Origin: Arenibacter sp. F26102
Lineage (GTDB): Bacteria > Bacteroidota > Bacteroidia > Flavobacteriales > Flavobacteriaceae
Direction: 5' to 3'
NCBI RefSeq assembly: GCF_023015865.1
Contig: NZ_JALKBC010000006.1
Span: forward strand, 1-64,000
Length of the DNA stretch: 64,000 nucleotides
Numbering within the stretch: position 1 is the stretch's first letter; the number at the start of each line of letters is the position of its first letter. Shown piece after piece: positions 8,241 through 16,957 of the stretch. The notes beneath the pieces were generated by a model. It had not been told where the DNA came from, did no database searches, and worked only from the letters and a program-made list of their open reading frames with translations. A program made the position numbers and the translations under genes.

Positions 8241-9143
8241 ATGAAGGAGTTTATAGTTACCGTAGTACCCACGAAGAATCCGGCGATACTAAAATTTGAA
8301 ACTAATCATTTCATTACAAAAAATAATAATTACGAATTCAAGAACATAGACGAGGCTAAAAATTCGCCTTTGGCCAAACAATTATTTTACCTGCCTTTTA
8401 TTAAAACGGTTTACATATCAGGTAATTTCATTGGACTTGAACGATATGATATAGTGGAATGGGACGATGTAAAAGACAGCGTAGCCCAACAGTTGGTAGA
8501 TTATCTTAATGAGGGGGAACCTGTAGTACTTGAGGATGACAACAAGAAAAAAGTTGCGGTAACCGTTTATGCCGAAGTGACCCCGAATCCGTCCGTGATG
8601 AAATTTGTTACCAACAAAAAAATAGTTCCCACTACTTTTGAATTCAAGAATATAGATGATGCCAAAGAATCACAATTGGCCAAACAGCTTTTTATGTTAC
8701 CCTTCGTGAAAGAGGTATTTTTTGATGAAAATTATGTTTCAATAAGCAAGTACGAGGTAGCCGAATGGGATGACATTACCTTGGAATTGCGTGAAAAAAT
8801 CAGGGATTTTATTGCCGAAGGTCATGAAGTGGTTTCGGCCACAAGCCTTCAAAAGCAAAAAACCGATACTCCTCAGGCCAAATTGGAGGATACTAATTTG
8901 GATGATACTTCAAAACAAATCATCGATATATTGGAGGAATATGTAAAACCGGCAGTAGCGAGTGACGGTGGCAATATTCTTTTTAAATCATATGAAGCGG
9001 AAACAAAAACTGTGAATGTCATATTACAAGGGGCCTGTAGCGGTTGCCCTTCGTCTACCTATACTTTAAAAAATGGTATTGAAACAATGCTAAAAGATAT
9101 GATGGGTGATAAGGTACAAGAGGTGGTAGCCCTAAACGGCTGA
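8241..9143 (+). CDS. Nfu/NifU-like iron-sulfur cluster scaffold or carrier with tandem N-terminal domains
   Basis: 300 residues. Two copies of the Nfu N-terminal domain occur in tandem (about 1-95 and 105-200); compare NIDEAKNSPLAKQLFYLPF with NIDDAKESQLAKQLFMLPF and IVEWDDV with VAEWDDI. The C-terminal NifU domain (about 222-300) carries the cluster-binding pair Cys266/Cys269 in GACSGCPSSTYTLKNG. It should carry or transfer Fe-S clusters to apo-proteins in the cytoplasm. Start at ATG 8241 (MKEFIVTVVPTKNP) rather than GTG 8226, because that GTG lies in the probable -7 box. Followed 69 bp later by dodecin on the same strand. Confidence 0.95.
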   Translation: MKEFIVTVVPTKNPAILKFETNHFITKNNNYEFKNIDEAKNSPLAKQLFYLPFIKTVYISGNFIGLERYDIVEWDDVKDSVAQQLVDYLNEGEPVVLEDDNKKKVAVTVYAEVTPNPSVMKFVTNKKIVPTTFEFKNIDDAKESQLAKQLFMLPFVKEVFFDENYVSISKYEVAEWDDITLELREKIRDFIAEGHEVVSATSLQKQKTDTPQAKLEDTNLDDTSKQIIDILEEYVKPAVASDGGNILFKSYEAETKTVNVILQGACSGCPSSTYTLKNGIETMLKDMMGDKVQEVVALNG

Positions 9144-9212
9144 TTTTGATACCTTTTAGGCTTTATTCTATATTTTATTTGTTAACTTTAAGAGAATCTA
9201 AAACTATACATT

Positions 9213-9413
9213 ATGGCAATCTTAAAAGTTATCGAAGTACTGGCCAATTCCAACAAAGGATGGGAGGATGCCGCTAAAAAAGCTGTAGAGCAAGCTTCAA
9301 AATCAGTTAAAAATATACGTTCGGTCTATATTAAAGAGCAAAGTGCAACGGTTAAGGACGGGAAACTGGACGATTATCGCGTAAATGTCAAAATCACTTT
9401 TGAAGTGAATTAA
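9213..9413 (+). CDS. Dodecin family flavin-binding protein
   Basis: A 66-residue protein matching the dodecin family over its whole length: MAILKVIEVLANSNKGWEDA, KKAVEQASKSVKNIRSVYI and the C-terminal strand DYRVNVKITFEVN. Dodecins form hollow dodecamers that store flavins; Trp36-type stacking in characterised members corresponds here to the single Trp17 region or is replaced, so the exact ligand (flavin or CoA) is uncertain. Short leader, then a strong Rho-independent terminator at 9436-9461. Confidence 0.9.
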   Translation: MAILKVIEVLANSNKGWEDAAKKAVEQASKSVKNIRSVYIKEQSATVKDGKLDDYRVNVKITFEVN

Positions 9414-9435
9414 TTTTATTCGCATTTCAATCAAC

Positions 9436-9461
9436 AAGCGCCGTTAAAAGGCGCTTTTTTT
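9436..9461 (+). terminator. Rho-independent terminator after dodecin
   Basis: Arms AAGCGCC (9436-9442) and GGCGCTT (9450-9456) with a 7-nt loop, followed by an unbroken T run to 9461; 23 bp downstream of the dodecin stop. Confidence 0.92.
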
Positions 9462-9594
9462 GTAGTGTCTTTTTGTCAATAGTAAGGTTATAACGAGAAC
9501 CATAAGTACAAGCTCCCAAGATTAACAATTGTTTAGTGCTTAGAATTTGACAGGGATCCGGAATTTTTATTGTTTTGCAAAAATTTAAAATTAC

Positions 9595-10431
9595 ATGAAT
9601 ATATTTAACGAATACGAGGATAATTTAACTAAAGCCCAAGAATGGGCATGGGAAATTCTACCGGGCCTGGCCACCTCTTTAATCACTGCCGTTCTAACTT
9701 TTATAATTGGCCTTTGGATTATAAGGCTGATCAATAGAATGGTCAGGAAATTCTTCCTTAAAGCGGATTACGACCCTTCTTTGGAATCCTTCTTACAAAG
9801 CTTTATCAGCATTGGTCTAAAACTAATGCTCTTCGTCTTGGTAATTACTCAATTGGGTGTACAATCTTCCTCCTTGGTAGCCATTATTGGTGCTGCTGGT
9901 CTTGCCGTTGGTCTGGCCCTACAAGGTTCCTTGGCCAACTTTGCGGGTGGAGTACTAATATTACTGTTTAAACCCTTTAAGGTAGGTGATTTCATCTCCG
10001 CACAGGGTGTAGACGGGACCGTCAAAGAAATTTCAATCTTCACCACTAAGATCAGTACTTTTGGAAATCAGATGGCCATAGTACCCAATGGACAATTGTC
10101 CAACAACAATATCATTAACTACAATACCCAAAGTACCAGAAGAGATAAAATTGCGGTGGGCATTGGATACAGTTCCAATATTAAACTGGCAAAAGAAATA
10201 TTGCTCGAAATCTGTGCGGAAAATGCAAATATCCTAAAAGATCCAGCACCTGAAGTTTATGTAGCCGAATTGGGCGATAGCTCGGTTAACCTATCCTTGC
10301 GGTTTTGGGCACCAAACGAAGTTTTCTGGGCCGCTCACTTCCATGTTATGGAAGAACTAAAAAATAGATTTGATGCTGCAGGAATAGAGATTCCATTTCC
10401 ACAAAGGGTTATTCACGAAGCGAAGTCCTAG
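9595..10431 (+). CDS. mscS: Small-conductance mechanosensitive channel MscS
   Basis: 278 residues, the length of E. coli MscS. Three N-terminal transmembrane helices (about 20-45, 63-82, 92-118), the last being the glycine/alanine-rich pore helix AAGLAVGLALQGSLANFAGG, then the conserved LLFKPFKVGDFI, the beta domain (VDGTVKEISIFTTKI, VPNGQLSNNNIINY) and the alpha/beta C-terminal domain ending in EIPFPQR. It releases solutes during hypo-osmotic shock. Its TAG stop (10429-10431) overlaps the stop of convergent tsaB in a CTAG palindrome. Confidence 0.96.
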   Translation: MNIFNEYEDNLTKAQEWAWEILPGLATSLITAVLTFIIGLWIIRLINRMVRKFFLKADYDPSLESFLQSFISIGLKLMLFVLVITQLGVQSSSLVAIIGAAGLAVGLALQGSLANFAGGVLILLFKPFKVGDFISAQGVDGTVKEISIFTTKISTFGNQMAIVPNGQLSNNNIINYNTQSTRRDKIAVGIGYSSNIKLAKEILLEICAENANILKDPAPEVYVAELGDSSVNLSLRFWAPNEVFWAAHFHVMEELKNRFDAAGIEIPFPQRVIHEAKS

Positions 10432-11099
10432 GCTTTTTTACCTTGCAACATAAAATCCTTTAAATAATACGGTTCAAAGTAAGCGATATTCTCAAATTCG
10501 CTTGCTTTGAACTTTTTATAGGATATTTCTCCCATTTCCAATGCCGTAGGCAATTTGGATTCATAATTAAAATTGGAATGTTCCAACAACGACCTACATT
10601 TTTCGGCACCGTCCCCGATTAAGAGTACACTTCCCTTCTCTGCAAATTCCAAAAAGCTCTCTTTATGAATTATTTCAGCCTTGGTCTCCCTTATGTTTTT
10701 TCCATCTGCATTGAAAACTGTGGAATACACCTCCATTCTCCTAGCATCCAGCAAGGGTATAATAAAATCGTACTTTTTGCCAAGTCCCTGCTTGGCCAAA
10801 CTTTCCAGGGTAGATACCGAGATTAGGGGCAAGTCCAATGAGAAACAAAGGCCTTTAGCTGCTGATACCCCAATACGCAAGCCAGTATAGGAGCCGGGAC
10901 CCTTACTTACGGCAATAGCGGATATATCCTTAAAAGATAAGGAAGCTTCTTTCAAAGCTTCCTGTATAAAAACATGCAATTGTTCCGAATGCGAATAATT
11001 GGGGCTGTTATCTTCCTTTAATATAATTACCTCCCCATTCTTAGCAATACTCACCGAACAATTGGTGGTTGCGGTCTCTAAATTTAAAATCATAGCCAT
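10428..11099 (-). CDS. tsaB: tRNA t6A synthesis protein TsaB
   Basis: 223 residues of the TsaB (YeaZ) family, the partner of TsaD in threonylcarbamoyl-adenosine modification of ANN-decoding tRNAs. Family features are MILNLETATTNCSVSI at the N-terminus, then AVSKGPGSYTGLRIGVSAAKGL and LLDARRMEVYS. The start at 11099 gives MAMILN; ATG 11093 would also serve. It follows the tolC-like gene by only 19 bp on the same strand and is probably read through from the export operon. Convergent with mscS, sharing a 4-bp stop palindrome. Confidence 0.95.
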   Translation of the reverse strand: MAMILNLETATTNCSVSIAKNGEVIILKEDNSPNYSHSEQLHVFIQEALKEASLSFKDISAIAVSKGPGSYTGLRIGVSAAKGLCFSLDLPLISVSTLESLAKQGLGKKYDFIIPLLDARRMEVYSTVFNADGKNIRETKAEIIHKESFLEFAEKGSVLLIGDGAEKCRSLLEHSNFNYESKLPTALEMGEISYKKFKASEFENIAYFEPYYLKDFMLQGKKA

Positions 11100-11118
11100 A
11101 ATAGACTACAAATATAGC

Positions 11119-12459
11119 TTAATCCAATGTTATAGGTAACCCAAAATAAAACTCCAATACCTTTAACCTAAATATATAATCGTATTTTGTTCTTATCAAT
11201 ACTGCCTCTGCATCGTCTACCCTGGATTGTGATTGACTAAAATCGAAGGAATTCATCAGGCCCACATTAAACCTTTCTCTGGAATAGTCATAGGCCAACC
11301 TCCTAGCTTCCAATGTTTTCTGTGCAGCTTCGTAGGCTTTGGAAAAACTCATTACATCTACATATGCCTGATTTACATTTGTTTCCAAATCCAATTTATC
11401 CTGTTTTAACTGTAGTCGTGACCTTTCAACCCCGATCTTGGCCCGTTTAATATTGTTCTTAACACTAAACCCATTAAAAACCGGAATATTTAACTGCAGT
11501 CCGTAAGCAATACCATCGGTTAAATATAGCTGGTCGGCAAAAGAGATTCGGTTAAAAGTTGATGGATCTCTGAATTCACTTGAATAGCGCGTTCCATAAT
11601 TAAAGAAAGCCCCCAAAGTTGGATACACAGCCCCTTTGGCTATATCCAAATCCTTTAATGCCAAATCTACATTTGATAAGGAGAATCTAATATCATTCCT
11701 AAAGGTAAGTGCCTTGTCAAAAATTGTTTTAGGGGAGTTATCCAAAATATTGGAGGGAGGAATGTCAAATTCTTCTTCCGCGATGTCAAAATTTTCGTAA
11801 TCTGTTATTTGTAGCAATTGTGCCAGGTTGATTCGTGAAATCAACACTTGATTTTCACCATTTACAATTTGTTGTTCCTGAGTAGCAGCAGTAGCTTCAA
11901 TTTCCAACAAATCACCTTTAGGTACAACTCCCGCATCCACCAACTCCTTTGTCCTTTCCAAATCCTGGCCGGTAACGGCATATTGTGCCCTAAAAACTTT
12001 AAGGGACTCCTTGTTGGACAACACCTGTAGGTAGGAATTAGCCACTGCAAGCATTATATCGTCCTTCAAATTATCCAGCCTATATTGATTGGCCAAGGCG
12101 TTAAGTTTAGCCCTATTCAATCTATGAATATTCCTTAGACCGTCAAAAATATTGACCGAGGAACTAAAGCCTCCAGATGCTGTTGTTACCGTTCCCGTAA
12201 CTTGTTGGTTCCTGGATTGATCCAAAACCAGTCCTGAATTACCGGAGACACTTGCATTTACATTAAAATTGGGTAACATATCGCCAATCGCATCCGATTT
12301 ATCTATTTTGGCATTTTCAAGATCAAGTTCATATTGCTCTATGGTCAAGTTATTTTCCACTGCGTAGTACACACATTCTTCCAAGGTCCATTTTTTTTCT
12401 TGGGCGGTGATTATGCCACAACAGAAAATAGACAAAGCTATTATAATCTTAATTTTCAT
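11119..12459 (-). CDS. TolC-family outer membrane efflux protein
   Basis: 446 residues from ATG 12459, which yields a clean signal peptide (MKIKIIIALSIFCCGIITAQ); the longer frame to 12516 adds a polar, non-signal N-terminus and overlaps the upstream gene. The mature part has the two long repeat halves of outer membrane factors: WTLEECVYYAVENNLTI near the start and LQLNIPVFNGFSVKNNIKRAK near residue 320, each followed by coiled-coil helices. It should form the trimeric outer-membrane duct for the MacB-type pumps encoded directly upstream (HlyD-type gene 31 bp away). Last pump component of the cluster. Confidence 0.93.
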   Translation of the reverse strand: MKIKIIIALSIFCCGIITAQEKKWTLEECVYYAVENNLTIEQYELDLENAKIDKSDAIGDMLPNFNVNASVSGNSGLVLDQSRNQQVTGTVTTASGGFSSSVNIFDGLRNIHRLNRAKLNALANQYRLDNLKDDIMLAVANSYLQVLSNKESLKVFRAQYAVTGQDLERTKELVDAGVVPKGDLLEIEATAATQEQQIVNGENQVLISRINLAQLLQITDYENFDIAEEEFDIPPSNILDNSPKTIFDKALTFRNDIRFSLSNVDLALKDLDIAKGAVYPTLGAFFNYGTRYSSEFRDPSTFNRISFADQLYLTDGIAYGLQLNIPVFNGFSVKNNIKRAKIGVERSRLQLKQDKLDLETNVNQAYVDVMSFSKAYEAAQKTLEARRLAYDYSRERFNVGLMNSFDFSQSQSRVDDAEAVLIRTKYDYIFRLKVLEFYFGLPITLD

Positions 12460-12490
12460 GTTTTGATTGTTTTTTGATTGATATTCCTGC

Positions 12491-13639
12491 TTAATTCCCT
12501 TCTGCCGATTCATCATCTTCTTCCGTGCCCTTCTTTATAGGCTCGGTCTTGTTCCAAATCTTAACCTTGTCATCTTTGGTTATTCCAGAAACAATTTCCA
12601 CATTTACTCCATCAGATATCCCTATCTCAACATCCTTTTTTTCAAATTTTTGTTCTTCCACAGTACCAATAGCTATCTCCACAAAGGGCTTATCCGTTAT
12701 TTTATCAAATTGCAGAAGGGCCTCGGGAATTACCATAACACTGTCTTTCTTTTCCAACACCAAAGAGGCATTGGCGCTATACCCGGCACGAATTAAAAAG
12801 TCGTCATCAACGGTTACGTCCCCCTCTATCTTAAACTGGACTGCACCGGATTCCTCTATACCCTTTGGGGCAATAAACCTAAGTTTGGCGTCGAACTTTT
12901 TATCATTGATGGCTCCTAGGCTAATTTCCAAGGGCATTCCCAATTTCAATTTTCCAACTTCACCTTCATCCACCTTTCCTTCAAAAATCATAATGCTTAA
13001 ATCGGCAATGGTGGCAATGGTAGTACCATCGTTGAAGTTATTGCTCTGTATTACCTGATCCCCTTCTTTAACAGGAATCTCCAAAATAGTTCCAGAGACT
13101 GTGGCTCGTATGTTCGTATTCGCGGTAGCGCTACCTCCAGCCGATCCATCGCGGATAATCTGGTAATCTGATTGAGCATTCTGCAATTCCAATTTTGCTT
13201 GATCAAATCTCAATTGCTGGGTATTAAAATCTTGGGAGGATATTACTCCTTTATCAAATATGGCCTTATTCCTATCGTATTCGATCTTGGTGTTGTTCAA
13301 AGCTATTTCCGCATTTTTCACACGACCTCTGGCCTGGTTCAGGGACTGTTCATTAGGAACCACCTTTATTTTTGCAATTAAGTCGCCCGCTTTTACTTCA
13401 GCGCCCTCTTTCATCAAAATTTCATCGATGATACCCGAAATCTGCGGTTTTATTTCCACTTCATCCTCTGGCACTACCTTACCTGTTGCCACAGTTTTCT
13501 TTTCAACATTGGCCGTGAACGGATTTTTTGTCTCGTAAGTAATTGCCGACTTGCTATTGGACTTTATAAAAAAGGCTGCCGCCCAAAGGGCCCCAAGCAC
13601 CAAAACTCCTATTAGCACATATTTTACAATCTTATTCAT
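12491..13639 (-). CDS. Periplasmic adaptor (HlyD/MacA family), second module
   Basis: 382 residues: one N-terminal membrane anchor (about 6-25), a lipoyl/barrel-sandwich domain (TVATGKVVPEDEVEIKPQ, then GTILEIPVKEGDQVIQSNN), a coiled-coil hairpin (about 105-165, FDKGVISSQDFN), and beta-barrel and membrane-proximal domains (DEGEVGKLKLGMPLEI; RAGYSANASL). It should bridge inner-membrane permeases and TolC. Acidic C-terminal tail ending DDESAEGN. It is a close paralogue of the adaptor at 16958-18070. Gaps of 30 bp to the upstream permease and 31 bp to tolC indicate one operon. Confidence 0.93.
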   Translation of the reverse strand: MNKIVKYVLIGVLVLGALWAAAFFIKSNSKSAITYETKNPFTANVEKKTVATGKVVPEDEVEIKPQISGIIDEILMKEGAEVKAGDLIAKIKVVPNEQSLNQARGRVKNAEIALNNTKIEYDRNKAIFDKGVISSQDFNTQQLRFDQAKLELQNAQSDYQIIRDGSAGGSATANTNIRATVSGTILEIPVKEGDQVIQSNNFNDGTTIATIADLSIMIFEGKVDEGEVGKLKLGMPLEISLGAINDKKFDAKLRFIAPKGIEESGAVQFKIEGDVTVDDDFLIRAGYSANASLVLEKKDSVMVIPEALLQFDKITDKPFVEIAIGTVEEQKFEKKDVEIGISDGVNVEIVSGITKDDKVKIWNKTEPIKKGTEEDDESAEGN

Positions 13640-13669
13640 TTTACTATATATTTATTTGTATTGGTTTGT

Positions 13670-14932
13670 TTATTCTTCTCTTAAAGCATCTATTGGTTTT
13701 ATACTTACGGCACGTTGGGCAGGTATAAGACCGATCAAAGTACCTAGAACTACCATAATGGCCAAAGCACCTAAAACATAAGGTATAGGTACGGTAGGAT
13801 TGGCATAGGGGAAATCCATGCCCTGGGTCCACTTATTGATCAAACTTAGCACTCCCGCGCCCAAAATAATCCCCATAACCCCGGCTATCATGGTTAAAAA
13901 CACCGATTCCAAGATAATGAGAGATCTAACTTCCCTAGGGGTAGCACCAAGAGCACGCCTAACCCCTAGTTCTTTGGTCCGTTCCTTGACCGAAATCAAT
14001 AAAATATTCCCAATGCCTATAACTCCGGCCAAAATAGTGGCTATACCCACCACCAAGGACATGAAGGTCAACCCCTTTGCAAAGCCGACAATTCTATTAA
14101 AGATTTCCCCAAGGTTAAAAGATCCTATAGCCCGGTCATCTTTTGGATTCACATTATGAATACCCTTTAGAATCGCCTTTACATTTTCTTCCACCTTAAT
14201 AACATCGGCATCATCATAGGCTGCAATGGCAAACCAACCCACATTTTCCCCCGTATTATATAATTTCCTAAAGGTTGTAAAGGGTATATAAATATCGGAA
14301 TCACTTTCAAAACCACCTCCTGGCGTAAACTTATGCACACCCACTACCTGGAAAAACACATTGTCTATTCTGATATAATTGCCTATGGGGTTTTCATCAA
14401 TTTCGAACAACTCCTTTTGGGTGCGTTCCCCAATTACACATACCTTTCTAGCTCCATCAATATCCTCGTCATTAATAAATCTACCATCATCATATATTTT
14501 CTTGGTCGCTATTTTGGTAGAAATAGGATAATCGCCATAAACCGCGAAATTCCCTGACTTACCTCCCCTAATAATTTGGGCCGGACCACCTCCAAATACA
14601 CCCTTTACGTTTCTTGGAGCGATATATTGAATCTCGGGAATCCTATTCTTTAAAATACTCACATCATTCAATTTAAGTTGTATCTGTCTTCCGGTTTTAA
14701 ATCCTTTATAAGGCATGCTGGTGCTTTGTGCCCAGGTGAACATACTGTTCATAGCCACATTTTGAAATTGCTTTTCGAAACCATTGTCCAACCCTTTGGC
14801 AGCACCGGACAAAACGATATAAATAAAAATCCCCCATAAAACACCTATCACTGTGATAATGGTCCTAGTCCTATTTTTACCAATAGAACCAAAAATCTCC
14901 TGCCATGTATTGCTGTCAAATAAAAATCCCAT
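13670..14932 (-). CDS. MacB-type ABC permease (type Y, second module)
   Basis: 420 residues with the MacB/FtsX plan: transmembrane helix 1 (about 25-48), a large periplasmic core domain (about 50-275), then three C-terminal helices (FtsX domain) with the coupling segment VKERTKELGVRRALGATPREV and the tail PAQRAVSIKPIDALREE. It has no ATPase domain of its own, unlike E. coli MacB. It is most like the permease at 18165-19424 (both have an MF.W.Q.TSM.YKG segment after helix 1). Starts one base after the stop of the preceding permease. Confidence 0.92.
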   Translation of the reverse strand: MGFLFDSNTWQEIFGSIGKNRTRTIITVIGVLWGIFIYIVLSGAAKGLDNGFEKQFQNVAMNSMFTWAQSTSMPYKGFKTGRQIQLKLNDVSILKNRIPEIQYIAPRNVKGVFGGGPAQIIRGGKSGNFAVYGDYPISTKIATKKIYDDGRFINDEDIDGARKVCVIGERTQKELFEIDENPIGNYIRIDNVFFQVVGVHKFTPGGGFESDSDIYIPFTTFRKLYNTGENVGWFAIAAYDDADVIKVEENVKAILKGIHNVNPKDDRAIGSFNLGEIFNRIVGFAKGLTFMSLVVGIATILAGVIGIGNILLISVKERTKELGVRRALGATPREVRSLIILESVFLTMIAGVMGIILGAGVLSLINKWTQGMDFPYANPTVPIPYVLGALAIMVVLGTLIGLIPAQRAVSIKPIDALREE

Positions 14933-14933
14933 A

Positions 14934-16163
14934 TTATTCGTCTCTTAAGGCTTCAATTGGTTTTATATCCGCTGCTCTTTTTGCCGGAATATACCCTGCA
15001 ATGGCGCCAAACAGTATCAAGACTAAAGTCGCACTAATAGCCATTGTAATATCTATATAGGGATTTGTGATAAAGTAGTCCTTCAATTTTTCGCCCAATG
15101 AGTTTAATATAAAAACTCCGAGAAGCATTCCCAGAAAACCTGAAACGGTGGTAATAAAAACCGATTCCAAAAGTATAGAACCAATGACCGACTTTGGTGT
15201 TGCTCCCAACGCCTTACGAATACCCAATTCTTTGGTGCGCTCCTTGACTACGAAAACCATTATATTACTAATACCTATAATACCCGCTATAATGGTTCCA
15301 AAGGCAACAAAGGCAACTATGATCTGTAAGACCCTTGCAAACTGTTGATTTTGCTTTAATTGGTCCGCAACATTTCTAATAAAGACCCCGCTCTGGTCAT
15401 CTGGACTTATGTACTTCTTTTCCCTAAAAAATCTATCCAGGCTTCTATCCAAGGCCATTGCTCCAGCGTAGCCTATTTCTGGTTTAAAAGCGACTATGAA
15501 CTGATCAACTTTATCTGTATTTTTCTCAATGAGCTGTCTTGTTGTGTATGGCATATAGATCAAACGCTCTTCATTATCCCCCCCATCATCCTGAAAAACA
15601 CCTATAACCATAAAAGCACTCCCTGCTACATCTATATATTCACCTAAAGAATTTTCACTACCAAAAAGATCTTTCTCAACCAGCCTTCCTATGACAACAT
15701 ATTTGGTTCTATTCTTTATATCTTCTTCATTTAAAAAACGACCCTCCATTATAATGGTCTTTTCGGCATATTGATGTGCCGGACCAACTGCTCTGGTAGT
15801 ATAGTTGTTGGATTCGTTTTTGTATTTTACCAACCCACTTCTGGAAATACGGGGAGTGGTATACTCAACGAACATGGCAAAATTTTTATTTATATCCGCT
15901 AGATCACTATTATCGAACTCAATAGTCCTGTTGGATTTGTAGCCTTTATATGGTACGGTGGTCCTCCCTGGAAAAACGTAAAGTACGTTGGTGGCATCAT
16001 CCCCAAAAAACTCTTCGAAAGTATTTACCAGGCCATTGCCCATTCCAAACAGAACAACGAAAATTAAAATGCCCAAAGCAACGGTAAATCCGGACAGAAA
16101 AGTCCTTAGTTTATTCTTGTGGATTGTCTCAAATATCTCCTTCCAATTATCCCTACTAAACAT
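14934..16163 (-). CDS. MacB-type ABC permease (type X, second module)
   Basis: 409 residues with helix 1 (about 20-45), a periplasmic MacB core domain, and a C-terminal FtsX domain of three helices with VVKERTKELGIRKALGATPKSV and the tail PAKRAADIKPIEALRDE. Its N-terminus (KNKLRTFLSGFTVALGI) pairs with the permease at 19453-20700 (KNKLRTFLTGFSVASGI), marking the type X paralogues. The start overlaps the end of the ATPase gene by 8 bp, and the stop is 1 bp from the next permease, so ATPase, X and Y are translationally coupled. It probably forms a heterodimer with the type Y permease. Confidence 0.92.
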   Translation of the reverse strand: MFSRDNWKEIFETIHKNKLRTFLSGFTVALGILIFVVLFGMGNGLVNTFEEFFGDDATNVLYVFPGRTTVPYKGYKSNRTIEFDNSDLADINKNFAMFVEYTTPRISRSGLVKYKNESNNYTTRAVGPAHQYAEKTIIMEGRFLNEEDIKNRTKYVVIGRLVEKDLFGSENSLGEYIDVAGSAFMVIGVFQDDGGDNEERLIYMPYTTRQLIEKNTDKVDQFIVAFKPEIGYAGAMALDRSLDRFFREKKYISPDDQSGVFIRNVADQLKQNQQFARVLQIIVAFVAFGTIIAGIIGISNIMVFVVKERTKELGIRKALGATPKSVIGSILLESVFITTVSGFLGMLLGVFILNSLGEKLKDYFITNPYIDITMAISATLVLILFGAIAGYIPAKRAADIKPIEALRDE

Positions 16164-16857
16164 ACTGGGAAGCCCTAACCTGGGTTATTTTCTTGTCCTC
16201 AACAATAACCCCATCCTTCAAATGCACAATCCTTTTGCACATATCTGCTATGTCCGGCTCATGTGTAACTATAAGTATGGTATTTCCCGCATCGTTAATT
16301 TTTTGAATAAGGTCCATAACCTCATAAGAGGTTGTGCTATCCAAGGCACCGGTAGGCTCATCCGCCAATAATACCTTTGGCTCGGCTGCCATGGCCCGTG
16401 CTATGGCCACCCTTTGTTTTTGCCCACCGGACAATTCACTGGGCAAATGGTCCGCCCACTCCCGTAAACCTACCTGTTCCAAATATTTCAAGGCTTTTTC
16501 CTGCCTTTCTTTCCGCCCAACTTTTTGATAATACAGGGGAAGTGCTACATTCTCCATGGCACTTTTATAATTGATCAGATTAAAGGATTGGAAAACAAAA
16601 CCCAAAAACTTGTTCCTGTATTGGGCAGCCTTAGTTTCGTTCAAGTTTTTAATTGGCACTCCGTCCAGGGTATAGGACCCTTCATCAAGCACATCCAACA
16701 TACCCAATATATTCAGGAGAGTGGATTTACCAGAACCTGAGGACCCCATAATGGCCACTAGTTCACCTTCTTCAACCGAAAAATTAATTCCTTTTAATAC
16801 ATGAAGGGAATTACTTCCCATTTTATAGGATTTATGAAGATCTTTTATTTCTATCAT
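16156..16857 (-). CDS. ABC transporter ATPase (MacB/LolD type)
   Basis: 233 residues, a single nucleotide-binding domain: Walker A GSSGSGKST (38-46), Q-loop Gln90, signature LSGGQ (142-146), Walker B VLLADEP (162-168), D-loop ALDS and switch His in IVTHEPD. It energises substrate extrusion by MacB-type permeases. It is the only ATPase gene in a cluster with four permeases and two adaptors. It overlaps the downstream permease by 8 bp. The 100-bp gap upstream contains a tandem 11-bp repeat (16933-16953), so it may start its own transcript. Confidence 0.96.
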   Translation of the reverse strand: MIEIKDLHKSYKMGSNSLHVLKGINFSVEEGELVAIMGSSGSGKSTLLNILGMLDVLDEGSYTLDGVPIKNLNETKAAQYRNKFLGFVFQSFNLINYKSAMENVALPLYYQKVGRKERQEKALKYLEQVGLREWADHLPSELSGGQKQRVAIARAMAAEPKVLLADEPTGALDSTTSYEVMDLIQKINDAGNTILIVTHEPDIADMCKRIVHLKDGVIVEDKKITQVRASQYV

Positions 16858-16932
16858 GTTTTGTTGAATTAGTTGTAGTTTCCTGAAATTAAGAATATAT
16901 GACCGACTATGGGTATAGTTGTTACATTACAA

Positions 16933-16953
16933 TGTGTTAAAGCTGTGTTAAAG
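16933..16953. promoter_or_regulatory. Tandem 11-bp direct repeat upstream of the ABC ATPase gene
   Basis: TGTGTTAAAG occurs twice, spaced by one C, giving an 11-bp period (about one helical turn), and is followed on the other side by the palindrome-like TTACATTACAATG. Half-sites spaced at 11 bp on one face of the helix are typical of OmpR/PhoB-type regulators. No such regulator is encoded nearby, so the assignment is inference. Confidence 0.35.
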
Positions 16954-16957
16954 TGCA

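Noticed and set aside
12525-13058. 177-residue plus-strand open frame opposite the HlyD-type adaptor
   Set aside because: Shadow of the adaptor gene; Ser/Thr/Pro/Ile-biased composition and no motif.
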